A stretch of DNA of 58,471 nt, from NCBI GenBank assembly GCA_937981575.1, contig CALJNR010000063.1:1-58471 (forward strand). Direction: 5' to 3'. Within the stretch, counting starts at the first letter, position 1; each line of letters opens with the position of its first letter. This document shows positions 33,880 to 41,204 of the stretch, piece after piece. A program made the position numbers and the translations under genes. The notes under the pieces are model-generated. The model saw nothing but the letters and a program-made list of their open reading frames with translations. It ran no database searches and was not told the DNA's origin. The DNA is from an uncultured Clostridia bacterium. GTDB taxonomy: Bacteria > Bacillota > Clostridia > Lachnospirales > Cellulosilyticaceae.

Positions 33880-34725
33880 ATGCAAAAAATAGCACTGATT
33901 ACAGATAGTACCTGCGGCCTTCCTAAAGAATATGTTGATATGTATCACGTACATATTCTTAGGTTAAAGGTCATTTATAAGGATCGAGAGTATGTAGATG
34001 GTATAGATATTACGCCGGAAGAAGTTTATGAAAGACTAGACAAGGAACTGCCTACCACTTCTATGCCTTCGGCGGCTGAAGCAGATGATCTGTTTAAAAG
34101 TCTTATTGAAGAGGGATATACCCATGCCATTGTTCTTCCTATATCCTCAGGATTATCTGGTACAATTAATAGTTTTAGAATTGCTGCGGAGCATTATGAA
34201 GATCAAATTAAAACTTTTGTATTTGATACAAAAATTTTATCAATGGCAGTCGGCCTTTCAGTTATTGAGGTAGGCAAAGCCATTCAGGCAGGCAAAAGTT
34301 TTGAAGAGTTATGTGAGTGGATTCCTAAGCTCCGAGAAAAAACACAGATGTATTTTACGGTAGATACGTTAGAGTACCTTATTAAAGGAGGGCGTATAGG
34401 AAAAGTATCGGGAAGTATAGGAGAATTATTAAATCTTAAACCTATTATTGTCATGAATGATGAAGGGAAATATACGACGTTTACCAAAGTGAGAGGAACA
34501 AAGCAAGCGGTGAATAAGTTGATTGGTCTTGCAAAGGATATACTTGACCGTGCTAAGGGAAAAGTTATTATTATGACTGGAACGATGCATGAAGAAGCAG
34601 AAGCTCTCAAGGAAGCCCTTCAAAGTCATGTCAATACCACCTTTCTGCACATAGGTACAATTACTCCGGTAGTAGGGATTCATTCAGGACCAAGACTTTT
34701 AGCAGTTGCTGTTTTAGAGGATTGA
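33880..34725 (+). CDS. DegV-family fatty-acid-binding protein
   Basis: This 281-residue protein has the DegV start ALITDSTCGLP, the TSMPSAAE motif, the ISSGLSGT loop and SGPRLLAV near the end. DegV proteins bind fatty acids, and FakB members present them to the kinase FakA for phosphorylation. No fakA is nearby. TAGGAG precedes the ATG at 33880; a more upstream ATG at 33835 has no ribosome binding site. Monocistronic. Confidence 0.93.
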   Translation: MQKIALITDSTCGLPKEYVDMYHVHILRLKVIYKDREYVDGIDITPEEVYERLDKELPTTSMPSAAEADDLFKSLIEEGYTHAIVLPISSGLSGTINSFRIAAEHYEDQIKTFVFDTKILSMAVGLSVIEVGKAIQAGKSFEELCEWIPKLREKTQMYFTVDTLEYLIKGGRIGKVSGSIGELLNLKPIIVMNDEGKYTTFTKVRGTKQAVNKLIGLAKDILDRAKGKVIIMTGTMHEEAEALKEALQSHVNTTFLHIGTITPVVGIHSGPRLLAVAVLED

Positions 34726-34792
34726 TGCCAGACGCAGTATAAACTTTCAGGATGTACCCTAATCGAAAAAAGAATAATATAAAGATAAAGTT

Positions 34793-34850
34793 AAAAGAGA
34801 TATTCTATAATGGCTGCTTTCTTAGCAGTCTATAGAGGATCTCTTTTTTT
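34793..34850 (+). terminator. Terminator after the DegV gene
   Basis: AAAAGAGAT pairs with ATCTCTTTT, with a second inner stem between them, followed by a T-run. Confidence 0.8.
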
Positions 34851-34921
34851 CACGGATAATATTTATAGAGAAACAACATATATACTTAAGTTATTTAGTT
34901 ATATGAAATTGCTTTTAAAAT

Positions 34922-34973
34922 GATTTCACATCATGTATCCTATTGGATAACCTTAACTTAAAGATGTGGAATC
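34922..34973 (+). repeat. 52-nt structured intergenic element, copy A
   Basis: GATTTCACATC (34922-34932) pairs with GATGTGGAATC (34963-34973) around a 30-nt loop. A second copy with the same arm and loop lengths lies at 48627-48678. The left arms are identical, the right arms differ yet still pair through G.U changes, and both are followed by TATAGG. The loop of this copy can form an inner ATCC/GGAT hairpin. It could be a small structured RNA or a mobile repeat. Confidence 0.55.
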
Positions 34974-35021
34974 TATAGGTTAGAGAAGAACTATTAACTA
35001 AGGCGTGTGATTCACTAGTAG

Positions 35022-35064
35022 TGTAACTTTGTTACATTCAGACATGATGGTAAGCGCATATAAT
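35022..35064 (+). promoter_or_regulatory. Crp/Fnr-type site and promoter of the thioredoxin operon
   Basis: The palindrome TGTAAC-TTT-GTTACA (35022-35036) is centred 30 bp before TATAAT (35059-35064), i.e. about -42 from the predicted start, the class II activator position. No -35 box is needed or seen. The leader to the thioredoxin gene is about 130 nt. Confidence 0.7.
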
Positions 35065-35202
35065 AGCACTATAAAAGGTATTTAAAATAAGATTTTTTTA
35101 AAAAGACGGCTTAACGTAAAGGATAACCTGCAAATATGCAGAAGCCTATCTTTAAGCAATTCGTTCCGTTTTATAATATATTAGAATAAGGAGGTCATTA
35201 TC

Positions 35203-35520
35203 ATGACAAAAATAGTAGATAGTCTTAATTTTAATCAAGAAGTATTAGAGCACAAGGGTGTAAGTTTAGTAGATTTCTATGCAGACTGGTGTATGCCCTG
35301 TAAGATGATAGGACCTGTCATTGATGAACTGAGTAAAGAAATGACTAATAAAGCAAAGGTATTAAAGCTAAATATTGATCACAGTGCAGATATTGCAGGA
35401 ACTTTTGGAGTCATGAGCATTCCAACTCTTATGATTTTTAAAGATGGCAAAGCTGTTGAGAAGATAGTAGGGGCTCAGCCGAAACATCTATTAAAAAATA
35501 AGCTGGAATCCTACTTATAG
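35203..35520 (+). CDS. trxA: Thioredoxin
   Basis: This 105-residue thioredoxin has the redox motif WCMPCK (Cys30, Cys33; WCGPC is the classical form), preceded by VDFYADW, and the cis-proline loop MSIPTLM. It reduces protein disulfides in the cytosol with electrons from a reductase encoded elsewhere. AAGGAGG lies 8 nt before the ATG. It is co-transcribed with a rhodanese and controlled from a Crp-type promoter, hinting at persulfide or redox stress rather than general housekeeping. Confidence 0.93.
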   Translation: MTKIVDSLNFNQEVLEHKGVSLVDFYADWCMPCKMIGPVIDELSKEMTNKAKVLKLNIDHSADIAGTFGVMSIPTLMIFKDGKAVEKIVGAQPKHLLKNKLESYL

Positions 35521-35560
35521 AGATTGAGATCAAAATATTACAAGGAAAGGATAAAATAGG

Positions 35561-35896
35561 ATGTTTCATTTATTTAAAGATACAAAGAACTTAGCGCCAA
35601 AGGAAGCTTACGAAAATTTAAAAAGTGATCACTCAATCACCTTGTTAGATGTAAGAGAAGCGTATGAATATAAAAGTGGGCATATTCAAGGGGCACTGCT
35701 TTTACCCGTTGGTGAAATTGAGAGAGAGATTAAAAAGCTAAATTTAGATAAAGATGCACTGCTGTATGTTTACTGCCAAAGTGGAGTAAGAAGTAAGTCT
35801 GCTTGCAGCAAATTAGTTAAGTTAGGGTATCATAATGTGTACAATTTAGGAGGAATAAGCAGCTGGCCTTATGAGGTTATAAGGTCATTTGAATAG
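35561..35896 (+). CDS. Single-domain rhodanese
   Basis: This 111-residue rhodanese-homology protein has LLDVREAYEYKSGHIQGA, and the active loop YCQSGVRS with Cys72. It would carry sulfane sulfur as a cysteine persulfide. There is no signal peptide. It lies 40 nt after thioredoxin, which could reduce the persulfide. A terminator follows at 36010. Confidence 0.92.
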   Translation: MFHLFKDTKNLAPKEAYENLKSDHSITLLDVREAYEYKSGHIQGALLLPVGEIEREIKKLNLDKDALLYVYCQSGVRSKSACSKLVKLGYHNVYNLGGISSWPYEVIRSFE

Positions 35897-36009
35897 AAAT
35901 GATTATGGATTGCACATCGTGAAAGTTAAGGAATCTGGGGGATGATTTGAAATCATTCTGAGATAGAAAAGTTTAGACACTAACTGAAAAGGCGCACTTT
36001 ATTGCTCAT

Positions 36010-36038
36010 AAAAAGAGGACGGATTACATCCTCTTTTT
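36010..36038 (+). terminator. Terminator of the thioredoxin-rhodanese operon
   Basis: AAAAAGAGGA (36010-36019) pairs with TCCTCTTTTT (36029-36038). The rest of the 35897-36287 gap shows no gene. Confidence 0.8.
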
Positions 36039-36287
36039 ATACTTTTAGGATTTGAGAAAATCAGTCATGATTAGAGCGGTTAAAAAAATGAGTACTTATC
36101 ATATAGGTTTATATAGGCTTCATGGCAGATTATAAAAGTTTCTTTGACTTAGGACTCGTTTTTTCGATTTAGAGAAGATGGAGTATGGAGGGATTTAGTG
36201 CGGCAAAGCAAAATTCATGTTTTTTATACATAGGAATATTAGATTTAGCATAACCTAAATCAATAAGTTTACAAAGGAAGTGCAGCT

Positions 36288-36767
36288 GTGAGAAAAACAT
36301 TTAAAAAGATTATTATACTTGTTTTAATATGTGGGGTACTGTCATCTAGTACTTTAACATTTAGTCAAACCTATACATTAAGCCCAACACTAAGGGGTTA
36401 TATTGATAGGGCCAGCGGCCTCTTAAACCAGGTTTACTATGCAGGGCAGACTGCTCTTGCTAATGTCGTTAATCGGACAGACAGTACAGAGCTGCTTAGA
36501 TTTATAGACCTCAATTCTACTCAAATTGCAACACTTGAGAGAGAAATTATTAATTATATTGCAAGTATTCCGCCAAACACATTGGAAAGCCGTAATGCAA
36601 CCATTCTGCATATTACGCTGCACCATTTTCAGATGGCATTAAGCGAGCTGCAATTTTTTTTAAGAGCGACTACTGACATTGAAAGATTTAACGCCATGCA
36701 GCGCTATTTTTATGATATCAATACAGCCCTTGAAAATATTAACCAGCTTAGGATGATCCAATCGTAG
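36288..36767 (+). CDS. Secreted protein of unknown function
   Basis: This 159-residue protein begins at GTG behind AAAGGAAG. It has a clear signal peptide (MRKTFKKIIILVLICGVLSS, likely cut near TFSQ). The mature part is about 130 residues, all helical in look, with no Cys and no motif I know. It may form a helical bundle. It stands alone between a redox operon and a kinase remnant. Confidence 0.75.
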   Translation: MRKTFKKIIILVLICGVLSSSTLTFSQTYTLSPTLRGYIDRASGLLNQVYYAGQTALANVVNRTDSTELLRFIDLNSTQIATLEREIINYIASIPPNTLESRNATILHITLHHFQMALSELQFFLRATTDIERFNAMQRYFYDINTALENINQLRMIQS

Positions 36768-36869
36768 TAGAAGAATAAAAGGATTGGCAAAGAGGTAAAA
36801 CGGGACTAGGTGTTTTAATAATAATCCCTTAAAGTTTTCTAAAGATAAAATGACTTTAGGGGATTAGTG

Positions 36870-37170
36870 TTAGAGCGGAAGAATGATTTCAAATAGGGCA
36901 CCTTTTTTTCCTTTATAGAGCCTCGTAAAGATGTTTTCTATCTCTCCTTCAGCAAACCCATCTCCGTCATCACTAGCTGCTAATAACACGTGGTTATGCT
37001 GCAGTTTTGTCTCTACATGGACATTTTCTTTAGCATGCCTGATGCAATTTGACAGCACGTTAATAAGTGCTCTTGAAAGCTTCTTGGGATCAGCGGTTAT
37101 TTTAACAGCAGCATGTTTTTCTGTAGAAATAGTCTGATAAAATCTCTTCTAAGGAAGCTTGCTAAGATGA
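36870..37170 (-). pseudogene. Remnant of a sensor histidine kinase
   Basis: On the minus strand the open part encodes TADPKKLSRALINVLSNCIRHA (N box), SDDGDGF (G1 box), IFTRLYKGKKG and the closing ALFEIILPL of an HATPase domain. The G2 box that normally sits between KGKKG and the end is missing, an in-frame loss of about 30 residues. Upstream the reading frame shifts: SLEEILSDYFY, typical of the kinase segment before the N box, continues in another frame, and a TAG interrupts the main frame. The dimerisation domain is gone. It is a dead fragment. Confidence 0.8.
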
Positions 37171-37329
37171 CGATTAATGAGGGTAAAAGACCTTTCTAAA
37201 GCTTAGTGAGTCATTTATACGTTAACTAAACAGGCAGATTAGAGGATATAAACTTTAATCTGTTTTTTTGTATGCTCTATTTAGCAGTTAGGATAAGTGA
37301 TTTAATGAGGCCTTAAGTGATATGACCTA

Positions 37330-37371
37330 TGTGATATGATCACAGAAAAAACAATACAGAGAGAATAATAT
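37330..37371 (+). promoter_or_regulatory. Crp/Fnr-type site and promoter of the CoA-disulfide reductase operon
   Basis: TGTGAT-ATG-ATCACA (37330-37344) is centred 29 bp before TAATAT (37366-37371), the same geometry as before the thioredoxin gene. It probably binds the Crp-like protein encoded two kilobases downstream in the same operon. Confidence 0.7.
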
Positions 37372-37466
37372 AAGACTATAAGAGTTTTTGTGTAAGAAGA
37401 GGCTTTTCATAGCATTCACTCAGAATAAATGGTATATTATAGAAAGAGAGCTTAGGAGGGGTTAAA

Positions 37467-39122
37467 ATGAAAAAAATACTCATTATCGGGGGGGTTGCCA
37501 CAGGCGCTTCAACGGCGGCAAGACTTAGGAGACTGGACGAAAACGCTGAAATTATTATGTTTGAAAAGGGGGAGTATATTTCTTTTGCTAACTGCGGACT
37601 TCCGTATTATATAGGAGACGTTATAAAGGATAGAAATAAACTTTTAGTGACGACATCGAAGTTAATGAAAGATCGTTTTAAAATAGATGTAAGAGTTAAG
37701 AGTGAGGTAACTGGCTTAGATCCCATAGCTAAGAAGGTTATCGTGCAATCAGCAGAGCAGGGAACTTATGAAGAAACATATGATTTTCTTGTTTTGGCGC
37801 CGGGAGCAAAACCGCTGATTCCTAATATCCCAGGAGTTGCAAGTGAAAAGATATACACATTAAGAAATGTAAGAGATACGGATCAGGTTAAAGAGGCAGC
37901 AGAAAACGCAAAGTCTGCGTTAATTATCGGCGGAGGCTATATTGGTGTAGAAATGGCAGAGAATTTAATATTAAAGGGACTTAAGGTTACGCTTGTGGAA
38001 ACCTCTTCGCATATTTTGATGCCCTTTGATGATGATATAGTTCCAGCAGCCGAAAAGGAACTGGCAGATCATGGGGTGCGTCTAATACTTGGCGATGGGG
38101 TAGAAGCCTTCGAGGATACTGGCAGCAGCATAAAAGCGGAGCTCCAGAGCGGGAAATGCATTGAAGCCGATATGGCTGTTTTGGCAGCTGGAGTTACTGC
38201 TGACACAATGTTTCTAAGTCATACAGGCGTCACTTTAGGATCAAGAGGACATATTCTAGTTAATGAAAAGATGGAAACGAGCATTGAAGGTATTTATGCT
38301 GGAGGAGATGCTGTAGAAGTTGTAGATTTTCTAAATGGCATGCCAAGAGCCATTCCACTTGCAGGACCTGCCAATAAGCATGGCAGAATTATTGCGGATA
38401 ATATATGTGGTATTCATTCAACTTATAAAAAGACTCAGGGAACTACAGTCATTAAGGTATTTGATTTAACATTGGCAGCCACGGGAAATAATGAAAGCCT
38501 GTTACAAAGAAATAATAGTGATTATAAAGCAATCATTATTCACCCAAACAGTCATGCAGGGTATTATCCAGGAGCAAATCCGATTACACTTAAACTGATT
38601 TTTGATAAAATGGGGCACATTTTGGGTGCTCAGGCTGTAGGATATAACGGGGTTGAAAAAAGAATAGATGTTTTGGCTGCAGTGATGAGACTTAGAGGAA
38701 CTGTCTATGACCTATCAGAAATGGAATTATCTTATGCGCCTCCTTTTGGCTCAGCAAAAGATCCAATCAACTTTGTAGGGTATGTTGCTGAAAATGTTCT
38801 TACTGGCAAAAGTGATGTTGTGCATCCAAGAGCAATCCAGCATCTAACTTCAGAGGATAATGTTGTGGTGCTTGATGTTAGAACAGCTTCGGAAAGGGAG
38901 CAGGGAAAAGTCCCAGGCTCCATTCATATAGATGTCAATGAATTAAGAAGTCACCTGAGCAGTCTTGATAAAAACAATGAATATTGGATACACTGTGCTG
39001 TAGGCGTAAGAGCTTATATAGCAGAAAGAATTCTTAAGCAAGCAGGCTTTAAGTGCAAAAATATTACCGGGGGCTATAAAACGATACAGTTAATGGCTTT
39101 TAAACCACACATTAATGAGTAG
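37467..39122 (+). CDS. CoA-disulfide / NAD(P)H-persulfide reductase with rhodanese domain
   Basis: This 551-residue flavoprotein has an FAD-binding GGVATGASTAARLRRL, the active cysteine Cys43 in SFANCGLPYYIG (single-cysteine redox chemistry with CoA), an NAD-binding IIGGGYIGVEMAENL, the second FAD loop IYAGGDAVEV, a dimer domain, and a C-terminal rhodanese domain with Cys510 in HCAVGVRAY. Such fusions reduce CoA disulfide or CoA persulfide, detoxifying sulfane sulfur. AGGAGG precedes the ATG. It is first in an operon with a Crp-like regulator. Confidence 0.93.
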   Translation: MKKILIIGGVATGASTAARLRRLDENAEIIMFEKGEYISFANCGLPYYIGDVIKDRNKLLVTTSKLMKDRFKIDVRVKSEVTGLDPIAKKVIVQSAEQGTYEETYDFLVLAPGAKPLIPNIPGVASEKIYTLRNVRDTDQVKEAAENAKSALIIGGGYIGVEMAENLILKGLKVTLVETSSHILMPFDDDIVPAAEKELADHGVRLILGDGVEAFEDTGSSIKAELQSGKCIEADMAVLAAGVTADTMFLSHTGVTLGSRGHILVNEKMETSIEGIYAGGDAVEVVDFLNGMPRAIPLAGPANKHGRIIADNICGIHSTYKKTQGTTVIKVFDLTLAATGNNESLLQRNNSDYKAIIIHPNSHAGYYPGANPITLKLIFDKMGHILGAQAVGYNGVEKRIDVLAAVMRLRGTVYDLSEMELSYAPPFGSAKDPINFVGYVAENVLTGKSDVVHPRAIQHLTSEDNVVVLDVRTASEREQGKVPGSIHIDVNELRSHLSSLDKNNEYWIHCAVGVRAYIAERILKQAGFKCKNITGGYKTIQLMAFKPHINE

Positions 39123-39124
39123 GA

Positions 39125-39164
39125 CTTAGTACGCTTTCAGCTTAAGGGCAGAAAGCGTACTAAG
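39125..39164 (+). other. 14-bp hairpin between reductase and Crp-like gene
   Basis: CTTAGTACGCTTTC pairs perfectly with GAAAGCGTACTAAG around 12 nt. No T-run follows, so it is more likely an mRNA-stability or processing element than a terminator. Confidence 0.7.
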
Positions 39165-39181
39165 CATGGAAAGGAAGGACT

Positions 39182-39850
39182 ATGGATCTTATATTAAAAC
39201 TGGCTGATAACTATGAATTTATCAACAGCTTAAATGAAAAGGCAAAAGATAAAATCGCCGAGTATTTGAAGATATATGACTATGAGGCAGGCTATAAGCT
39301 GATAAGCGGCAAACAAACCTGCATTGGTTTTTCCTTTATCTTAAAAGGTGTAATCAGAGTCTACCGTATCAATGATGAAGGGCGGGAAGTTACGCTTTAT
39401 AGACTGCATCAGGGAGACAGCTGCTTTTTGACAACACTTTGTATTTTATCGGATGAAGAGCATTATGGATTTGCAGAAGTAGAAGAAGATGCGACCCTTG
39501 GCATTATTCCTATGGAGATTTTCAAAGCATATGTTTTAGAAGATAAAGTTTTTCTTAAATATATTTTTAAAAACCTATACGGCAAATTTGAAGGCGTCAT
39601 TGGTGCACTTGAGAAAATTACCTTTGACAGCATTGAAAAGAGAATTGGTCAGCGTCTTAGGCAGATGGCATCTAAAAAATCAGGTTCAGCTATTATTTAT
39701 ACCACACATGAAAAGCTGGCAGTAGACATAGGCTCTTCTAGAGAAGTTGTAAGCCGGACGCTTAAAGGGCTTGAAAAAAGTGGCTTGATAGCACTTGAAC
39801 GCGGGAAAATAAAAGTTTATGATATAAAAAACTTAGATCAAATAGGCTGA
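39182..39850 (+). CDS. Crp/Fnr-family transcriptional regulator
   Basis: This 222-residue regulator has an N-terminal cyclic-nucleotide-binding-type beta barrel (residues 20-115), a long dimer helix, and a C-terminal winged helix with THEKLAVDIGSSREVVSRTLKGLEKSGLI; the SSREVVSRTL recognition helix is Crp/Fnr-like, which fits a TGTNA...TNACA site. The N-terminal Cys cluster of oxygen-sensing Fnr is missing. Three Cys (about residues 44, 82 and 88) in the barrel could serve as thiol or persulfide sensors. It lies downstream of the reductase and probably controls that operon and the thioredoxin operon. Confidence 0.9.
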   Translation: MDLILKLADNYEFINSLNEKAKDKIAEYLKIYDYEAGYKLISGKQTCIGFSFILKGVIRVYRINDEGREVTLYRLHQGDSCFLTTLCILSDEEHYGFAEVEEDATLGIIPMEIFKAYVLEDKVFLKYIFKNLYGKFEGVIGALEKITFDSIEKRIGQRLRQMASKKSGSAIIYTTHEKLAVDIGSSREVVSRTLKGLEKSGLIALERGKIKVYDIKNLDQIG

Positions 39851-39865
39851 TGGGGAGAGGATCAG

Positions 39866-40879
39866 GTGAAAACAGAAATTCGTTTAGGAGTAGTAGGAAC
39901 AGGACCGATCGTAAAAAGTTTTATAGCAGCATGCAAGGCTATACCAGAGATTAAAATTCATGCAGTTTATTCAAGAACAAAAGAGTCAGGAGGCATGTTT
40001 GCAGAAGCAATGGGCATTCCACATCTATTTACTCAGTATGAAGATATGCTCAAAGGGGACTTAATTGATGCCGTTTATATAGCTTCTCCTAATGCCTGTC
40101 ACTATGAACATGCAAAAAAAGCTCTGCTTTATAGCAAACATGTGCTGTGTGAAAAGCCTTTTACGTCAAATATCAAAGAATTGAACCTACTCATCCAGCT
40201 GGCCAAGGAAAAAAATCTGCTGATGATGGAAGCAATGAAATCTTTAGCGATGCCTGCATACACCATATTAAAAGACAACTTAAATAAAATTGGACCCGTC
40301 AGAAAGGTACTTTTTAACTTCTGTCAGTATTCGTCCAAGTATCCGGCTTATTTAAGAGGAGAAAGTCCTAACATATTCAGTTTGAAATTATCAACAGGGG
40401 CGCTGATGGATATTGGCGTTTACTGCGTCTATCCATGCATTGACCTGTTTGGCATGCCGAAAGCATTAAAAGGGACAGCACACAAACTAGATAATGGCAT
40501 TGATGGCAGCGGCACGTTGCTTTTAGAGTATGAAAGCCATGAAGCAGTACTCACCTATTCAAAGATTAATAGCTCAACGCTTGGAAGTGAAATTATGGGG
40601 GAAGCAGGAAGCTTGTTTGTTGATTTCATTTCTTCACCCAAAAAGGTCGAATTAAGATTAAATGGGAGAGAACCTGTTCAGCTGACAAAAGCGCTGGAAC
40701 ATGAACCAATGTACTATGAAGCAAGAGAATTTGTCGATACAATTTTGGCCGAAAAGCATGAATCTCAAATCTACAGATACGAACTGGCACAGAATGTTAT
40801 GCAGATGCTTGATGCTATGCGAAGCCAAATACAATTAGTTTTTGAGGCAGATAGAAGCCATTCCAGTAGTTTTCAATGA
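39866..40879 (+). CDS. Gfo/Idh/MocA-family NAD(P)-dependent oxidoreductase
   Basis: This 337-residue protein starts at GTG, 5 nt after GGGGAGAGG. It has an N-terminal Rossmann fold (LGVVGTGPIVKSFI), the family motif CEKPFTSN whose Lys is catalytic, and the C-terminal beta-sheet domain with GALMDIGVYCVYP. Members oxidise sugars, inositols or trans-dihydrodiols. Substrate unknown. Its start lies 15 nt after the stop of the Crp-like regulator, so it is likely co-transcribed, though its link to sulfur redox is unclear. Confidence 0.9.
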   Translation: MKTEIRLGVVGTGPIVKSFIAACKAIPEIKIHAVYSRTKESGGMFAEAMGIPHLFTQYEDMLKGDLIDAVYIASPNACHYEHAKKALLYSKHVLCEKPFTSNIKELNLLIQLAKEKNLLMMEAMKSLAMPAYTILKDNLNKIGPVRKVLFNFCQYSSKYPAYLRGESPNIFSLKLSTGALMDIGVYCVYPCIDLFGMPKALKGTAHKLDNGIDGSGTLLLEYESHEAVLTYSKINSSTLGSEIMGEAGSLFVDFISSPKKVELRLNGREPVQLTKALEHEPMYYEAREFVDTILAEKHESQIYRYELAQNVMQMLDAMRSQIQLVFEADRSHSSSFQ

Positions 40880-40947
40880 AATTAAGGCTTAAGCAGTAGA
40901 TTATTTAACATTATTAATAATTATAGGTAATATAAAAAAGAAAGATA

Positions 40948-40976
40948 TTGACAAATTGGACTTAAAACTATAATAT
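40948..40976 (+). promoter_or_regulatory. Promoter of the secreted GH13 gene
   Basis: TTGACA (40948-40953), 17 nt spacer, TAATAT (40971-40976); an overlapping TATAAT gives 15 nt. The leader would be about 220 nt long. Confidence 0.65.
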
Positions 40977-41088
40977 ATTACTATAATAGTAGTAAAGTTG
41001 AACAACTAAATAATGTTTTTAAGTTTTTAATGGAATTATTGATCTGATCTAGGGATGAATCTTTAATTCTATATTTTTACCCTGATTT

Positions 41089-41124
41089 GGTATCGTTACC
41101 AGTAACGATGTCAGTAACGATACC
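41089..41124 (+). promoter_or_regulatory. Multipartite operator-like inverted repeats before the GH13 gene
   Basis: GGTATCGTTAC (41089-41099) is an exact inverted copy of GTAACGATACC (41114-41124), and a third half-site GTAACGAT lies at 41102-41109. The three half-sites suggest binding of a sugar-responsive repressor about 120 nt after the promoter. A further ACATGT...ACATGT dyad follows near 41153-41168. Confidence 0.6.
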
Positions 41125-41204
41125 TGTAATAAATTGTAAATCTGTGATATCTACATGTCTTAACATGTAAATATAAATATTAAAAAGTAAAGAGAGGGAT
41201 GAAC

